This document shows positions 33,342 to 44,179 of a stretch of DNA of 64,000 bases, in pieces (position 1 is the first letter of the stretch; each line of letters starts with the position of its first letter). The notes under the pieces are model-generated. The model saw only the letters and a list, made by a program, of their open reading frames with translations, was not told the origin of the DNA and searched no databases. The DNA comes from Mesodorylaimus sp. YZB2_4. Taxonomy: Eukaryota; Nematoda; Enoplea; Dorylaimida; Dorylaimidae. A program made the translations under genes and the position numbers. The stretch lies in contig JASANH010001669.1 in assembly GCA_030248295.1 (NCBI GenBank), forward strand, positions 56,034-120,033, written 5' to 3'.

Positions 33342-34511
33342 ATGGACTCGGAATTAGAGCAAGATCGGTTCAGCGTCGGCGACTCCAATTTTCTTCTTGT
33401 TGCCTCAAAAGACATAGGCAATCCTCCCGAGGCCAATACTCAAGACAACCTCACCTATATCCAACCAAACGCAGAAATCACCAAGCCTATCAATGTGCTG
33501 GAGATAATGATTTCCTCCTTGTACACCACTCTGTTCATAGCCGGCCTGATTAGTAATATATACGTTATAACCATCGTTCTGACCGTTTTGCGTAGCCGAG
33601 CCTGCGGCAGATTGACAAATATCCTCATCTATATCCTGGCTTTAGCAATTCTCAACACACTCGTCACTTGCTCGATGCCAGTGGCTGTGGCAGATATCCT
33701 AAGTGGTTATTGGCCGCTACCAAATTATTTATGCCCGTTCTATTGGACGATAGAAATGTTAAATAAAACAATGTCATCGATGATTATTCTTTTATTAACT
33801 ATTTCATGCTATTTTGCGGTTTGCCGCCCCCAAGTTAAGATTATGTATAAAAATGGATTGTCGGCCTGCGCTCAGTTGGGGCTAGCGCTCGGAGCAGTCG
33901 GGTGGAAAATTTATGCGATATTTTATTACTATGATATTTTTTATCTAATGGAAGAGAATGCTCAAGAAAATTCTACATTGGCCATAGTTGGAAGTAAATG
34001 CCTTTTTCAACCTGGTGACCAAAATGATGAAAAAGCTGAAACGTCGTTTGTGCTATCCTCATTCGTAATCGGTTATGTCTTGCCTATTTTACTTATCGCC
34101 GCATGTTATATCGCAATTTTGAGGCGGGTATATTTTGTTCGACGGCGTCAAAATACGGGTGCAGAATTTTTAGATCGTGATCGCGTAACTTGCGCTCGAT
34201 CGAATCGCAGATTTTGTCGGACAGCAAAATCGGTGGCCATGTTGATTATTTTCCATTTATGCACTTGGACACCGTTTTGGTGCGTCACTATGCCAATGTA
34301 TGTCCATGTTGGACAAGACGGTGAAGTGAATGGAAACCCTGATGAAAAAGCTTCTGCTGATGCAGGAATGGCGTGGATGCTTGTTACTTTAGTTTCTCAT
34401 TCAACACCATTTGTGAATTGCGCTTTTGCTCCATTATTGTACACTCTGTCTAATAGCCAGATTAGAAATTCATATAAAAATTGTATTACCAAAAGAAAAG
34501 TCACAGTTTAA
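33342..34511 (+). CDS. Divergent rhodopsin-class GPCR, single coding exon
   Basis: A 389-residue protein with seven hydrophobic spans at about 54-80, 93-120, 131-160, 174-196, 236-262, 297-320 and 343-370. The disulfide cysteines Cys131 (start of TM3) and Cys220 (second outer loop) are present, as is an N-glycosylation site (Asn36). The TM3 end SCYFAVCRP matches the (D)RY-x-AVCRP pattern of peptide and amine receptors, but DR is replaced by SC. TM6 FHLCTWTPF retains the aromatic/Pro core. TM7 has AFAPLLY where NPxxY is expected, and TM2 lacks the usual Asp (LALAILN). A likely orphan peptide- or chemo-receptor relative. TCTAG just before the ATG could be a 3' splice site of a 5' UTR intron. 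Confidence 0.85.
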   Translation: MDSELEQDRFSVGDSNFLLVASKDIGNPPEANTQDNLTYIQPNAEITKPINVLEIMISSLYTTLFIAGLISNIYVITIVLTVLRSRACGRLTNILIYILALAILNTLVTCSMPVAVADILSGYWPLPNYLCPFYWTIEMLNKTMSSMIILLLTISCYFAVCRPQVKIMYKNGLSACAQLGLALGAVGWKIYAIFYYYDIFYLMEENAQENSTLAIVGSKCLFQPGDQNDEKAETSFVLSSFVIGYVLPILLIAACYIAILRRVYFVRRRQNTGAEFLDRDRVTCARSNRRFCRTAKSVAMLIIFHLCTWTPFWCVTMPMYVHVGQDGEVNGNPDEKASADAGMAWMLVTLVSHSTPFVNCAFAPLLYTLSNSQIRNSYKNCITKRKVTV

Positions 34512-35938
34512 TGCTTGTATGAGCACTTTGTGAGTTTTGTATGTCAGACTCAAATGCGGTCATTCGTTGATCCGGAGGATCGATGCTTGGCTACGTCCAA
34601 TGATTTTTCAATGTTTTATGGTGACATATTTTTGACATTGACGTTGCTGGATCAGAATACATTTGCTATCTGTGTTACTGTATTTTGTGCAACACTAGAC
34701 TCACGTTCTCAGACTTTGCCTGCCATAACGAATGACAACACGATGTCCTTATAAGCGCTGGATAGGGATAGGTCGGGATCACTTTTTCGGGATCGGGATC
34801 AGGTTAATCCTGATCAGGACGATACCTATATACCAAAAGGCACCAAGTGTCAAAAATTCACTTTTCAGAAAACAACGTTCAAAGTTTTTGCTTCTGAGTG
34901 TGTTGACATGCAAAGCACTAGCTTGAACCGAAGTGCTGATTATGGTGGATGTAAGTCCGGCCATTTTTAATTTATAAGTTCCGCTGATTTCATGCAGCAC
35001 AATCGCCCTCTTGCTACATTTAGCAGACCTCGCAGATGCAGAAATGTGTCAGATTTTTGTGGCGAGTGCAGCCGATTGGCACCAAGTGCATCATGTTTCC
35101 TTCCCTGCATTCGGGCATTTCTTTTTTGAATCAGCCAAAACGCACTAACTGCAGAAAAAAGACGCAATGAGTGCCTTTTGGCCTGCGATTTTCGGCAGAT
35201 GAGAATCAGAAAAGTGGGTATTTTGGGGGCTCAGTAACTCATGTCATACGGTAGATACGGTTGCGTCGTTTTGACAGATGAAACTTCTGAGTGCTTGGAG
35301 TATGTCTCGGCACTTAAAACATTTTTTGGCAGTTTGACAGTTGGTGCCTTTTGGCATATAAGTATCGAGGATCAGTTTTTTGCATTGGTTTGTTTTTTGC
35401 CTCACTAAAGCACACTTTTTAGTCATCCAGGTATTTGTAAAGTTCTTGGGCCGATTTTCAATCATTATATATGTATAAACTGAAATTGATCAGTACTTGT
35501 GCAGGCTCGATCCACGTTCAGCAAGGTGAGTCTAGGCTTGAACCTCATTCGACTGAAAATTGGACAGGCTAAAAGACAGTGTCTTATGTTTTACACTAGC
35601 GCCATCCACTGATTTTGATAGACCTGCTAAAGAAACGAAAAGTTGCCGTTTGACCGTAAATTGACTGCTTTAGATAACCTCAAAGTATTTGACCACCAAG
35701 ACGGCTTTGGAAATGGGACTTACCGTAAGTCTGTCCACAGTCCATATTTGGCCACATCATCAAACATATTGCTCCATGAGCAAAAATTTATGAAGTGCAT
35801 TAACTACGTTATCAGGCTGGCCACTTTTGCAAGGATCCCACTGCCACTTTGTGAGCACCACACCTGCATATTCACCAAGAGAACGTACGTAGTTCTATAA
35901 AGCGATGTCGAGTATAAATACATTCGGTGCACCCACAA
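34512..35938. other. Intergenic, with MITE end and GGCACC-type repeats
   Basis: The interval holds a GGGATAGG-family MITE end (34765 onward). It also has scattered short repeats of the type TTGGTGCCTTTTGGC (about 34838, 35079, 35170, 35341). No gene is recognised. Confidence 0.45.
34765..34830. mobile_element. GGGATAGG-family MITE, terminal fragment (inverted)
   Basis: TA then GGGATAGGTCGGGATCAC followed by TTTTTCGGGATCGGGATCAGG is the reverse complement of the right end of copies 1 and 2. Only about 65 bp is recognisable. Confidence 0.65.
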
Positions 35939-36011
35939 GCCTTGGTGGCTCAGTCGGTAGAGCGTGAGTCTCATAATCTCAAGGTCGTGAGTTCGATCCT
36001 CACCCAAGGCA
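35939..36011 (+). tRNA. tRNA-Met (CAT), elongator type
   Basis: The cloverleaf is complete: acceptor stem GCCTTGG/CCAAGGC, D stem GCTC/GAGC, anticodon loop CTCATAA (anticodon CAT), T arm GTGAG-TTCGATC-CTCAC and discriminator A. The U-U pair at positions 31-39 is also known in eukaryotic elongator tRNA-Met. The A box (TGGCTCAGTCGG) and B box (GTTCGATCC) are intact. No intron. The genomic CCA is absent, as expected. Confidence 0.96.
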
Positions 36012-36329
36012 TAAGCTTTTGCGAGTGCGCATGTAAAAATTTGACTCAATTTTGATTCTGTTAAGCCAATTTTTAAGAATACTCATTAATCTATTCATAA
36101 ACGCAAACACATCAAAATAACCCTATAATCAGAAAAAATTAACCGAGCCGCTGCCTTGGTGGTCAGCCGGGCCGCGCTCGCCATGCGGCACAGACCACTT
36201 CTTCCAGACTGTACCAAGTGTTCTCGCTGGGAGACCCCGTCCCAGGCACAGAGTCGGGGCTGATACACCTCCTTTACTGCATATCTGCACAGACAAAGGC
36301 TCATTCGAAACAGCACAGTGCGCACTAAG
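36012..36329. other. Spacer downstream of the tRNA
   Basis: The tRNA lacks an obvious T4+ terminator at once; the first clear T run is near 36057-36073. A GC-rich stretch (36140-36260) resembles dispersed repeat sequence. No gene. Confidence 0.35.
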
Positions 36330-37145
36330 TTATGCTCTTCCACGACCTTTCTTATTCGGTTTTTGGAACTTTCTCACAACAAAAAAATATTCCTTGCTCA
36401 CTGCTCCGACCCAGAATTTCTTTTTGCCATATATCTCACTATCAGCCTTGGAAAAGACGGCAATGACAGTAACTGCATATTGGCCAAGACCGAATGTGTG
36501 ACTCCATCGATTCGGCGGTGCCGGCTGACCTTTGGCAGCAATCATGGGGTCAATGAACGGGACATATTTTCCGTCTTCCCATTTTTTTATTTGCAGTTGA
36601 TACGAGCTCAGACGCTTATCGCGCACCTGATTCCACTCAAACTCAATATTTTTCCCAGGTTCAATGCTAGTGTTGTTAAGCGGCTTCCGTAATTCGGGTG
36701 TCCCTTCTAGTTTGTACTCCGTCACTGGTGTTGTCACTACCGGATCCACTACAGCGAATCTTAAGACAGGACTGACCTCCCCTTTTCCGCTGATATCGTA
36801 AGTCACCACAAATGCCTCGTAGGAGCCAACTATTTCAGGCTGAAATTCGTACCAAGTGTCCTCTGTGAAAACGCCAGGATTTTTGAACTGGGGAAGCTCT
36901 TCTGCGAAATATTGATCTTTTTCGCGTATATATTTGGAAATGTACAATCGGTACTTTGTCGCTTGTGGCACCTGCTCCCAAATAATGACCGTGCCCCTGT
37001 CCTTAAGGATTTTGGCTTTGTCTTTAGGTGTAACTATTCGTGTGGAGATTGCCATTGTCGGCAAAATGTTTGAGAAAAGGATGGAAGAAACGATAAACAC
37101 TAAAACAAGGCGGATAATTTCTTTAAATGTCTGTACATCAACCAT
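36330..37145 (-). CDS. Secreted protein with two predicted FN3-like regions
   Basis: A 271-residue frame from ATG at 37145. Residues 10-30 (IIRLVLVFIVSSILFSNILP) form a signal peptide or signal anchor. Two repeated beta-rich regions follow. The first is about 37-130 (TVIIWEQVPQATKYRLYISK...GSYEAFVVTYDISGKGEVS). The second is about 148-250 (IEFEWNQVRDKRLSSYQLQIKKW...GQYAVTVIAVF). The W-x-x-V...YxLxI and GxYxxxVxA patterns resemble fibronectin type III folds. The C-terminus is basic (KPNKKGRGRA). I do not recognise an orthologue. There is no visible intron, so it may be an intronless gene or one large exon. Confidence 0.72.
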   Translation of the reverse strand: MVDVQTFKEIIRLVLVFIVSSILFSNILPTMAISTRIVTPKDKAKILKDRGTVIIWEQVPQATKYRLYISKYIREKDQYFAEELPQFKNPGVFTEDTWYEFQPEIVGSYEAFVVTYDISGKGEVSPVLRFAVVDPVVTTPVTEYKLEGTPELRKPLNNTSIEPGKNIEFEWNQVRDKRLSSYQLQIKKWEDGKYVPFIDPMIAAKGQPAPPNRWSHTFGLGQYAVTVIAVFSKADSEIYGKKKFWVGAVSKEYFFVVRKFQKPNKKGRGRA

Positions 37146-39127
37146 TGTAGATGATGGATTTTAGAAATGAAAATCATCATTGCATATTTGTGATTATCTG
37201 GATCACAGAGGGTCACGTGAAATTTTGGTTTCGATAGTCACAGCAGCCGTGGACTTTCCGTAGTAAGGAGGGAAAGAGGGCCGGGTGCGACCTGTCACCA
37301 CGAGCCCACTAGGAGCCACTCATCGGACGATTATGGGTGGCAAAAATGGACGGGATTGGATGGGGCGGGTATATTTCAGCCAAATATAAAGGAGGTGGCT
37401 ACTTTGAGATTAATTGGAATCCGGGTGTTGGCTTTTGCGTGGACACAACTTTAACGTTAGAAAACATGAATGTGCTCACATTTCATGACAGGATGCGAGC
37501 AGGCACCATGTGGATCCTGGGATCCAGCATGGCCTACATGGCTTGGAAACTGTACGCCAGGCCGCGGGTGACTCACCCAAACCCAAACCCGGGGGAGAGA
37601 CCACCCCACCAACCCGGACAGGCCCCCCCCCCCCACCCCCCCCCCCGGAAACACCCCCCCCCCCCCCCCCCTGTGATCTTGTTTTTGCAAACCACATTCC
37701 ATTGAATACTCGTACTGTTTTGTAACCGAAAAAGTCCATATGCATATAAACTTTTTCCGCTGTCATTTGAAAAATCTTCGGTAACGGAACTGCAGTAATT
37801 TGAATCAATCGCGTGAGCCCCTGGTTTGGTGATGGCCTGTCCGCGGTAGCCACCAGTCAATGAATAACCGGCAACCGTCTTGGATAAGCCCTTGAGGTTG
37901 AAAATGTCCACACTGAACCAAGACAGCTGCATACTGTGCTGTGGCGTGCTGTGGCGTGACGGGGCGGGCGGTGGGGTAAGAATACACAGATTCGATTCCA
38001 TTACGATAAGATCTGGAATTTTCGACTCAGTAGAACCGTGCAAGGCTGGCTTACTTGGCCGAAAATACATGTGGAATGGTGGAAAGAAACTGGAGTTCTT
38101 GTTTCATAGGGGTCAGAAGCGGGGTGGCGAGTCAAAAGGCTGACTTTTGTGCGTGTCCTTTACGAATGGCCCTACTGCCTACACATGGCAACAAAAAAGT
38201 ATAAACTGCAGCGCAGTAATTACCTTCTTGCCTACCGGGCTTGCCTACCTTCTTGCCCGGGTACCTACCTGCATAAGGTCCGCAACATAATTCAGTCAGA
38301 GTTGCCCACAAACGTTTGTTCATTTTTTGACCCGAAAGGATCTGAACGTCTTTCCTAACTCCTTAAGCGTAGATCACCAGTCCAACTGAATCTCCTTGCA
38401 TGACTGTGTCTTTCTCATAACCAGGCCCACGCTGTCGATTATTCACTAATCGTTCTCGAAATACCTTGCATGCATAAACGTGTTCTAGTTGTGTGAGTGC
38501 AATTCAGACGTTGTCGAATCTTAATGATATACATAACTAGAATAAGCCTATCAGCTGACGATCAGTGAGCTGCTTCATCTTGAATGCGTCATGGTACCAA
38601 GCATGATTCATAAAAGTCTGAGTCTGAATCTGAAACCTTTATTCATTAAAAAAACGAATAAGTTCTTTCGAGACTGAAATTTATGAATTGCAGGCAGTGT
38701 GTGGCCATGATAAACAAATAAGAACAAAACCATTTTCTGTAATCTTCGCGTACGTTCTAGCCTGCAAGAGGTCAGTCACCCACCGCCAGGCGTAGAGAGA
38801 ACTTTAAAATTCTCAGACGGCCAGAGTTCGGTTTCCAGCTGCGCCAAGCAAACTGTGACACAAGCCTTTCACCGCGCTACACCACAGAGGCGGCTTCGAC
38901 AAGAATTTTCTGGAATGACTTCCAGGCATGCATCGAAACATTCAAGCCATGGAGCCTGTACAAGCACAAGAAAAACAAACGTCGCGCGGTCACTATCGTT
39001 GATGCGTCTGGTCCTGAGTACACCCAAGTAGGTACAGTCTCTGGTGGCCACGGTTTTGTCTACCCGTATTGCTTTGCTTGATAGAGAGAGGCGGGCTCGT
39101 CATGCATTCAATCCCCAGTGATGGAGG
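37146..39127. other. Intergenic with poly-C blocks and one possible exon
   Basis: 37623-37671 holds C12, C11 and C18 runs separated by a few bases; the proline- and glycine-rich frames across it are artefacts. On the minus strand, about 37685-37930 reads with coding-like texture (WFSVDIFNLKGLSKTVAGYS...SSIQWNVVCKNK-like), but it lacks clear splice sites and family. About 38875-39010 is a dispersed repeat also found at 55345-55450 (shared ATGACTTCCAGGCATGC). Confidence 0.4.
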
Positions 39128-40425
39128 TTGGTTTGCGAACCATAAGCACGCTTGTACGCCAGGCCGCGGGTGACTCACCCAGTACCGTCAAAGTGCTCCG
39201 AGTGGAGAGACGGACCCCAGCTGTCGATCGAACACGGACAGGGTTCACTGCCCGCCAGTCATCGTCCCAGGAAACTTGTATCTCGTTCACGATGCCCTCT
39301 GCTGTGTGTGCTGCCCCCCCCCCCCCCGCACAGCCGTGCTTTTACGGTTTGACTTCTGGTCGACTATAGGCAAAAATGATCTTCAGCCCGAAAAAATTTT
39401 AACAAAGCCAATGTAGTCTCTGGCATTTCTTGTATCTTAGCTAGCATATCAATTGTAGAAGTGAACTTTCAATTTCTAGACGCTCCTTCTTCGAAAACAA
39501 AAACCATCAAGGTATTCGCAGAAACGCGGCGGGTCAGTACAGTAAGTGGTATGGGAAATTTTAGAGCAGGCGGCGTGTTTTCAAGATTAAAAAAAAACTT
39601 TTACTGGAACCGCGTATCCTTCAGCCACATTTGCAAAACAATACATTCACTTCACACAACTGCTTGTTTTGTAATCTTATATATTAGTCGTGTACCAGAT
39701 TTCTCCAGTCAAGTGTGGCCAGGCAACTGAAATGGCTAATCCTAAAACTCTTAGTCTTTTATTTGCTCTGTTTCATATTGTAAAAGTAGAAACAGCTGAA
39801 GTCTTCACGCCAATTGCATTTGAGGCAAATGACACAATGAAGGTGAGTAAATTTTCATAATCCTTTCGTGAAAAAATGCTGATTCCTTATGATTTTTTTG
39901 TCCATACATAAACGTCAACACAATTACGGCTGCTACACGGTGAGTGGAGAAGGTCGTGAGACAACGTGTACAAGTGTGGGATGCACGCCAGACGGCAGCT
40001 CAACCAGCGTATGGCAATGCAGATACATCGAGTACTATGACAAGTGCATGTGCGTCAGGGGTGAGCTGCCACCGCACGAGTCTGTCTGCTATACGACTTA
40101 CGACGAAACTGGCTGGGTCACTGGGTGCTTGACGGTCAGCTGTCGCGGCGAATGCGAGTACGACGCGACCTCTCGTCAGTGTTACTGTAGGAACGTGTTG
40201 TAGGGACATGTTCCTCAATAACGAACCCAGAAAGGAGTATTGGAAAGAAGCAGTGATGATTGCATGCCTTGAAGTAATAAGATAAAATGTAGATACATGA
40301 AATACCTGTTGCTACAAGTATTTATCTAACTTTGGTAGGCGTGAAATTAAGAAGCTATAAGTAGATCTACCCGATATTGATACGATGACACATCTAAGGG
40401 CTAAAAAACTTTCCTAAGATGGGAA
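39128..40425 (+). repeat. Segmental duplicate A (cysteine-rich locus)
   Basis: This block is homologous throughout to 56560-57713. The upstream part (SINE-like GTGACTCACCC...GTGCTCCGAGTGGAGAGACGG, the promoter and the first exon) and the distal 3' part are clearly diverged with small indels. The stretch 39891-40267 is nearly identical to its partner. A C14 run at 39314 here corresponds to only four C's in the partner. Confidence 0.88.
39732..40203 (+). CDS. 12-cysteine small secreted protein, copy A
   Basis: First exon 39732-39842 encodes a signal peptide (MANPKTLSLLFALFHIVKVETA) and ends in a strong donor AAG|GTGAGT. The second part, from about 39919 to the TAG at 40201-40203, encodes 12 cysteines. 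They form two tandem six-Cys modules with similar spacing: C-x11-C-x4-C-x11-C-x8-C-x-C and C-x12-C-x4-C-x3-C-x8-C-x-C, both opening with CYT. The splice into exon 2 is unresolved: no AG occurs from 39848 to 39944, and the AG at 39945 gives the wrong phase for this donor. An ATG at 39889 opens the Cys frame without a signal peptide. Probably extracellular and disulfide-bonded. I recognise no family. Confidence 0.6.
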
Positions 40426-40454
40426 CGGCAGACACGAGGCAGACGGCTAACCCA

Positions 40455-40602
40455 CCGGCCTCGTGGCCTGGTGGGTCAGCCTTCTGCTTCTCACGCCAGG
40501 TGCGCAGTTGGGCGAGTGTTCGACTTGCGGGCGGGTAAATCATTTCGTGAAAAATGTGTCCCCTCACCCTCGAGTGCGCATAAGCGTTTGGTGATGAGGT
40601 AA
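40455..40602 (+). mobile_element. tRNA-derived SINE, family 2
   Basis: A tRNA-like head with A box (CGTGGCCTGGTGGGTCAGC) and B box (GTGTTCGACTTGC) is followed by the tail TAAATCATTTCGTG...ATGTGTCCCCTCACCCTCGAG and GCGCATAAGCGTTTGG. The tail recurs at about 46987-47030 and 5705-5765. A stem GCAGACGGCTAACCCACC / GGTGGGTCAGCCTTCTGC overlaps the head. Confidence 0.72.
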
Positions 40603-40945
40603 TGTAAGGGTGTGACTATTCGAGTTATGACCTGCAGTCATCATGGATGGCTAGTTTTCCTGTTCGTTCGATCCAGGTCAGCCGCCCTAGCTGTTTTGGA
40701 ACTGGTGTCCCGAGACGGCCTAGCTGTCCTAGCCTGTCTGATTCATTTCCGCCCGCTCCCTTTGCTCGCGTGCCCGGCGCGTCGAGTTGTGTCTGTATAG
40801 TGTTCCTTGGTTGGCTGAGCAAGGTTTCGCCAGTCAGTTTTGTTTTGTGAGTCTGCCCAGTGCGGTTGTGTATATCAGTAAAGCTCTTTGCTTGTTCGTA
40901 TCGTTTTGGATATTCGCACGCCTAGGCCGTCCCTAGGCTACTACA
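40603..40945 (+). mobile_element. Putative 5' LTR of a Ty3/gypsy-like retroelement
   Basis: This 343-bp stretch starts TGTAAGGGTGTGAC and ends GGCTACTACA (TGT...ACA termini), with CAGTAAAGCTC as a possible poly(A) signal. It is followed at once by TTGGTTTCCATGCCGGATC, which fits the place and TGG start of a primer-binding site. The complement of that segment contains a TTCGATCC T-loop-like motif, but the spacing is 2 nt short of a true tRNA 3' end. No 3' LTR was found in the window. Confidence 0.55.
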
Positions 40946-41089
40946 TTGGTTTCCATGCCGGATCGAACTCGGTGGTCTTGTTCGTGATTGAGTTTTACGA
41001 TTCTTCGATTCGTATTTTCAAATTTTCGTCAATTTTCCGTTAGCAGACCTAGTCAGCCTCGCTTTTTTTTCGAATTCGTGCAGACCTCA

Positions 41090-43792
41090 TGGCGTCCGTT
41101 GACCGCCCAACCCAGACCCGCTTCAAAGTCCTCCTAGTAGTTCGGACCCAGTGAACTCGCCGATGGGTCAGCAAAACGGTACGCCGCCGCCGAGTATCAG
41201 CCAAGCTGGTCACTGGAATCAAGGAACGTCCGATGGAACGTCGCCTGTTGATCGCACACCCTGTATGAGCTGGTTGAATCATCCCGCCGGTGTCAGTCAA
41301 GCCAAGCATGTACAGCAGTAACAAGGTCACGTCCTTCGCCGAGCGTAAGAACTTCATAATTACGAAATGGAACTGAACGAACGTGCCTTGCAAGTGCAAC
41401 GAGATCAGAATCGCCTCAATGGGGGGCGTCAGCAGCTGTATCGCACCCAGGCCGTATCGCCGACTCAGCAACAGAATGCTGGTAAGCCCATGTCAGCGAC
41501 CACAGTGGCGCCGACGGTAACCCTGGTCATGCCCTCGACTACGACCCAGGTCCAGGGCCAACTCCCGACGGCTCATCATTCCGAGCGACGGTTTTCATGG
41601 ATCAAAGTTTTGGCAATCAAGGATCCCACGTTTTGGCAGCAATTGTCTGCTTTGCCCCCCCCCCCAGGGCCACGAGAGAACCCGATGAACTGAACGTTTT
41701 TATGGCTTCGCGACTAGCCGTCCGAGTGGCAGCAGCAGCACGAGCTCAGATCGACGTCTCCACCGCTTTTGGTCTAGCGTCAGGACGCATGGAATTTTGG
41801 ATTCACCAAGTTCGGTACCCGCAAGTGGACCAGGTCGATTGGTATGTCCCGTTGCCTATTCGCGTCCGATACCCGCATCCTCACACCGGACAGCCGTTAT
41901 TGCTTGTGTTAATGTGATATTGCTTCTGGCCGATACATTTGGCCACTGGCAGTGCCAGTACAGCCGCAATCGATGCAGCAACACGTTGTTCAGCCGAGTG
42001 TGCAGCAAAAGGGAGCCCTGGGCTCAAGTGGATACACCGCTCAGCAAGCCAATGAGTTGGCCTCGCAGTACAATGCCGCATACACGGAAGTAGAAGACGA
42101 TCAACCCTTGACGCCTGTAGTGCTGCCCAGTGGTCCGCCGCCAACCGCCCAGCCATACGTGCCAATGCCAGCTCCTGTGCCAACGCCAGCCGATTTTGCG
42201 ACCAAGATGGCCCAGTTTGTGACAAAGATGAACCAAATGATGCAAATGATGCAGCCGTCAAGCGCCACGACAATCCCGAAAGCAGGCCCGAAATCGCAAT
42301 CTGTATTGGCCCTGCCCGCTGTCCTGTCTGATGACCAGTCTGAAAGCGATTCTGACACGCCATCCGAAATCGAAGTACAGCGTCGACGACATCGACAGAA
42401 CAAAGAACCAGGTCGACTACAACGAACTATTTCGAATGCCGAAATCGGTCGATCCAGGCTGAAACTCGCTCTCAACAGAGGCAAAGTCCCCCGTTTGACG
42501 CTCAATGCGTATACTGGGTCGCCGCTACTATATATATATACCGTATACTATACTCGTCCGGTTGGATGAGTGGTTGCAAGAGTATCGTATGAAGATGCAA
42601 GCTTATGAGTATGTCTCCAATGCGGAGTTGTTACAGCTTTTGCCTATGTATCTGGGAGACTCTGCTGGTCCATGGTTCCATCAGTATTTCGAAACACAGC
42701 CAGATCCATCAAGCGTCCCGTGCACGAGGCTAATCGCCGACATGTGCAAGCATTTTCAACTGCACGATGAGTCGTATCTGATCACGCAGCTCCAAGAACT
42801 CAACCCGAATTTTGGAGAATCCTATGTCGATTTTGGCAATCGTCTCGAACGAGCTGCAAAGCGAGAATATCCTAGTTTGACGAATTACCAGTTACGATGG
42901 CAGCTGATCAATGCGTTCTGTCGTCATTTGCCAGCCAAGCTGGCCGAATCTATTCAAGAACATCTGATCGATTCTGTTCAGCATGTCACGTTTGAAGAAG
43001 TCAAAGTCCGTGTTACCAAGTGGCAGCTGCGTCATCCCGCATCAGCCTCAATGAAGAAAGCTGGGCCTAGCCTGCCAGCGGTCACTGCATCTGTCATCGC
43101 TGAAAAACCTGGAGAAGACGAAGCACATCTACAATGTTCAAGCCCCGCCAAGCAATCAGTGGTATTTTGGAGAATCAGGTGCTCATCCAGTGTCTGCCCC
43201 GCCCAGTCAATGGTCGTATGCTCAGCCCCAAGAACTCTATCAAGCTAATGTACAGATCCAAAGGCACGCTCGCTTCGCCTGCCTGCTGAAGGATTGGGAA
43301 TGTGGCCCTATCACTCGCCTCATACTATTTACTGTATACCTACGACACAATTGCGCCGATTTCGATTCCGTTAAATGTCGCTAGTATGCAATGTCGAGAA
43401 TGTCACCAGTTTGGTCTCATCGCTGCCCACTGTCCAAGACGTCCAGTTTTTGGTACATGTTTTCGAAATCCTGGTCATGGTCGATTTCATCCCACATCTG
43501 TATCAATCCAATCTCTTCCAAGTACAACATTTCCAAGCTCACGAACAGTACGCCTCTCAGTTTGGCCCCAGCCAAATCTACGACAGGCCGCCCCAGATTA
43601 TTGCGCAGCAGCATTCGCCTGAACTGCAACAGCCGAGCACGCCAGTCGTTCGAATCGCTCAGCAGCCAGCCTAGCAGGCCCAGCCAAGTCAAGCAAGAAT
43701 CGTTTATGCCAATGTCCAGTCTCGACAGTTGCCTGATCAGGTGCCAGTTGAAGTCACAAAGCAAGGTCGTCCTGCTGTGCCAGAGCCGTTTA
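41090..43792 (+). pseudogene. Decayed gag of an LTR retroelement
   Basis: Gag-like sequence is spread over shifted frames. A Gln/Pro-rich N-terminal part lies at 41367-41680 and 41952-42520. The capsid-like core at 42540-43060 (WLQEYRMKMQAYEY, LGDSAGPWFHQY, LNPNFGESYVDFGNRLERAA) matches Ty3/gypsy retrotransposon Gag. A zinc knuckle follows near 43392 (CRECHQFGLIAAHC), in which the His of the CCHC box is Leu. Many frameshifts make it inactive. At 43792 it is cut by a DNA transposon; the frame resumes at 45372 with FMDGVWLAA. Confidence 0.78.
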
Positions 43793-44179
43793 GGGGCCAT
43801 CCATAAAGGTCGACCGCACAAAATCTCGATTTTTTGACCCCCCTTCCCCCGACCGCATGCCGACCACTTATCGCGAACCCCCCTCAAAAATGGTCGAGCA
43901 CTTCAGCCAGACCCCCTCCCCCTTCCAAACGCAGTTTTGTGAAATGTGTCGTCTTATGCTTTCTTGAGCTTTTACAAGATGCCATTGCCTTCGAAAACAA
44001 ATCGTTTTTGATTTATTAAGCGGATTTCTATTTTGTAAAAGCCTCCACAAACTTTTCCCACAACTTTTCCCCATATTTTTTAAAAATTTTGCGGGTTGGG
44101 CCGCGCCGGCTCAGTTCTCTGCGGGACTTCTAATCATATTAGCTGGCATGCAGTCATGATATGATAAGCGCGGCTGTGA

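Noticed and set aside
37337-38070. Proline- and glycine-rich frames on both strands
   Set aside because: They are produced by the poly-C blocks at 37623-37671 and have no domain.
39944-40132. Alternative frames across the cysteine-rich exon (both strands)
   Set aside because: The frame with 12 regularly spaced cysteines and an internal repeat is clearly the coding one.
40946-40975. Primer-binding site for a specific tRNA
   Set aside because: The complement has a T-loop-like motif, but the distance to the 3' end is 2 nt short; I could not match a particular tRNA, including the tRNA-Met in this window.
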